6,443 bases of DNA from Acidiferrobacteraceae bacterium (GTDB taxonomy: Bacteria; Pseudomonadota; Gammaproteobacteria; Acidiferrobacterales; Acidiferrobacteraceae), in NCBI GenBank assembly GCA_027343725.1, contig DAHWKH010000049.1, positions 1-6,443 of the forward strand, written 5' to 3'. Of this stretch, positions 5,753 to 6,443 are shown piece after piece. The translations under genes were made by a program, and so were the position numbers. The number at the start of each line of letters is the position of its first letter. Within the stretch, counting starts at the first letter, position 1. The notes under the pieces are model-generated. The model was not told the DNA's origin, ran no database searches, and saw only the letters and a list, made by a program, of their open reading frames with translations.

Positions 5753-6443
5753 GATCGGCGTGCGGGGACCGTCAGGCCCGCGGCCCGATAGAGTGCCTCC
5801 ACATCCGGCGCGGACAGCAAGCGGCTCGCCCCGGGACGCAGGGTGCGCGGGAGATTGATCGGACCATAGGCTATGCGCATGAGGCGGCTCACGGTGAGGC
5901 CGACCGCCGCGAACAGGCGCCGCACCTCACGCTTGCGCCCCTCGGTGATGGTGACGTGATACCAGTGGTTCGCGCCGTCGCCGCCGGCATCCCGCACCTC
6001 ACCGAAGCGCGCCTCGCCGTCTTCGAGCACGATGCCCTGGGTGAGCCGCGTAAGGGCCGCGGAATCGGCGCGCCCAAGGACCCGCACGGCGTATCGGCGC
6101 ACGAGCCCGCGCGCGGGGTGCATGAGCTGCGCGGCGAGTTCGCCATCGGTCGTGAAGAGCATAAGCCCCGAGGAGTTGACGTCGAGGCGCCCGACGGCGA
6201 CCCAGCGCCCGGTGCGGATCGGCGGCAGCTTGTCGAACACGAGCGGCCGTCCCTTGGGATCGCGGCGGGTGCACATCTCGCCCGCCGTCTTGTGGTACAT
6301 CAACACCCGGCCGGCGCGTGTCGGCGCGCGGGCCGTCACCCGCCAGCCGTCGATCTCGATCGCCTCTCCGGGGGATACGCGCTCGCCGAGTTTTGCGACC
6401 CGATTCCCGATCCGGACCCGCCCGGACGCGATCACGCGCTCCA
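5749..6443 (-). CDS. rluB: 23S rRNA pseudouridine2605 synthase RluB (N-terminus missing)
   Basis: RluB isomerises U2605 of 23S rRNA to pseudouridine in the peptidyl transferase region. The 5' end lies beyond the right edge. The visible part begins inside the S4 RNA-binding domain (ERVIASGRVRIGNRVAKLGERV), so roughly the first 20 residues are missing; the in-frame GTG at 6435 is internal and is not the true start. The RsuA/RluB catalytic block GRLDVNSSGLMLFTTDGELA places the catalytic Asp at codon 6181-6183. Downstream are HPARGLVRRYAVRV, then WYHVTITEGRKREVRRLFAAVG, and the VSRLMRIAYGPINLP segment. These match E. coli RluB more closely than RsuA, RluE or RluF. The C-terminal tail after the core is short, without the long basic extension seen in many RluB proteins. 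The stop overlaps the glycosylase start, indicating translational coupling. Confidence 0.92.
   Translation of the reverse strand, partial: ERVIASGRVRIGNRVAKLGERVSPGEAIEIDGWRVTARAPTRAGRVLMYHKTAGEMCTRRDPKGRPLVFDKLPPIRTGRWVAVGRLDVNSSGLMLFTTDGELAAQLMHPARGLVRRYAVRVLGRADSAALTRLTQGIVLEDGEARFGEVRDAGGDGANHWYHVTITEGRKREVRRLFAAVGLTVSRLMRIAYGPINLPRTLRPGASRLLSAPDVEALYRAAGLTVPARRS

Overview
The window is very GC-rich (about two thirds G+C by eye) and almost fully coding. It looks like core chromosome of a gammaproteobacterium. The main reasons are a close XerD, a RluB and a MlaA lipoprotein that align well by memory with the E. coli proteins, together with the rpsP-rimM-trmD-rplS order. The genus cannot be fixed from the sequence. 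I see no insertion sequence, prophage, CRISPR array, tRNA, rRNA or other sign of an accessory island.

Layout from left to right: (1) A patatin-like phospholipase is on the minus strand, cut off by the left edge (1-544). (2) A divergent promoter region of about 140 bp follows. (3) An unrecognised two-helix membrane protein lies on the plus strand (687-1403). (4) Everything from 1400 to the right edge is one minus-strand series, read right to left: rluB (5' end off the window), an endonuclease-III-like DNA glycosylase, mlaA, rpsP, rimM, trmD, rplS and xerD.

The minus-strand series appears to form up to three overlapping transcription units. RluB and the glycosylase are coupled by a GTGA start/stop overlap. 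mlaA follows after about 150 bp that hold a possible promoter and a hairpin. rpsP follows about 70 bp later behind another possible promoter. From rpsP on, the genes are packed very tightly: 7 nt, 1 nt, an 8 bp overlap, then 5 nt. Ribosomal proteins S16 and L19, the 16S maturation factor RimM, the tRNA m1G37 methyltransferase TrmD and the chromosome-dimer resolvase XerD therefore look co-transcribed. xerD ends head-on against the plus-strand hypothetical gene, and both stop codons share the same TTAA.

Most of the window is ordinary housekeeping DNA. I do not see an undescribed multi-gene system. The points most worth a second look are the glycosylase, which has Glu where endonuclease III has its catalytic lysine and has a shortened iron-sulfur cysteine spacing; the unrecognised membrane protein; the xerD gene fused into the ribosomal operon with a possible TTG start; and the palindrome and hairpin upstream of mlaA.
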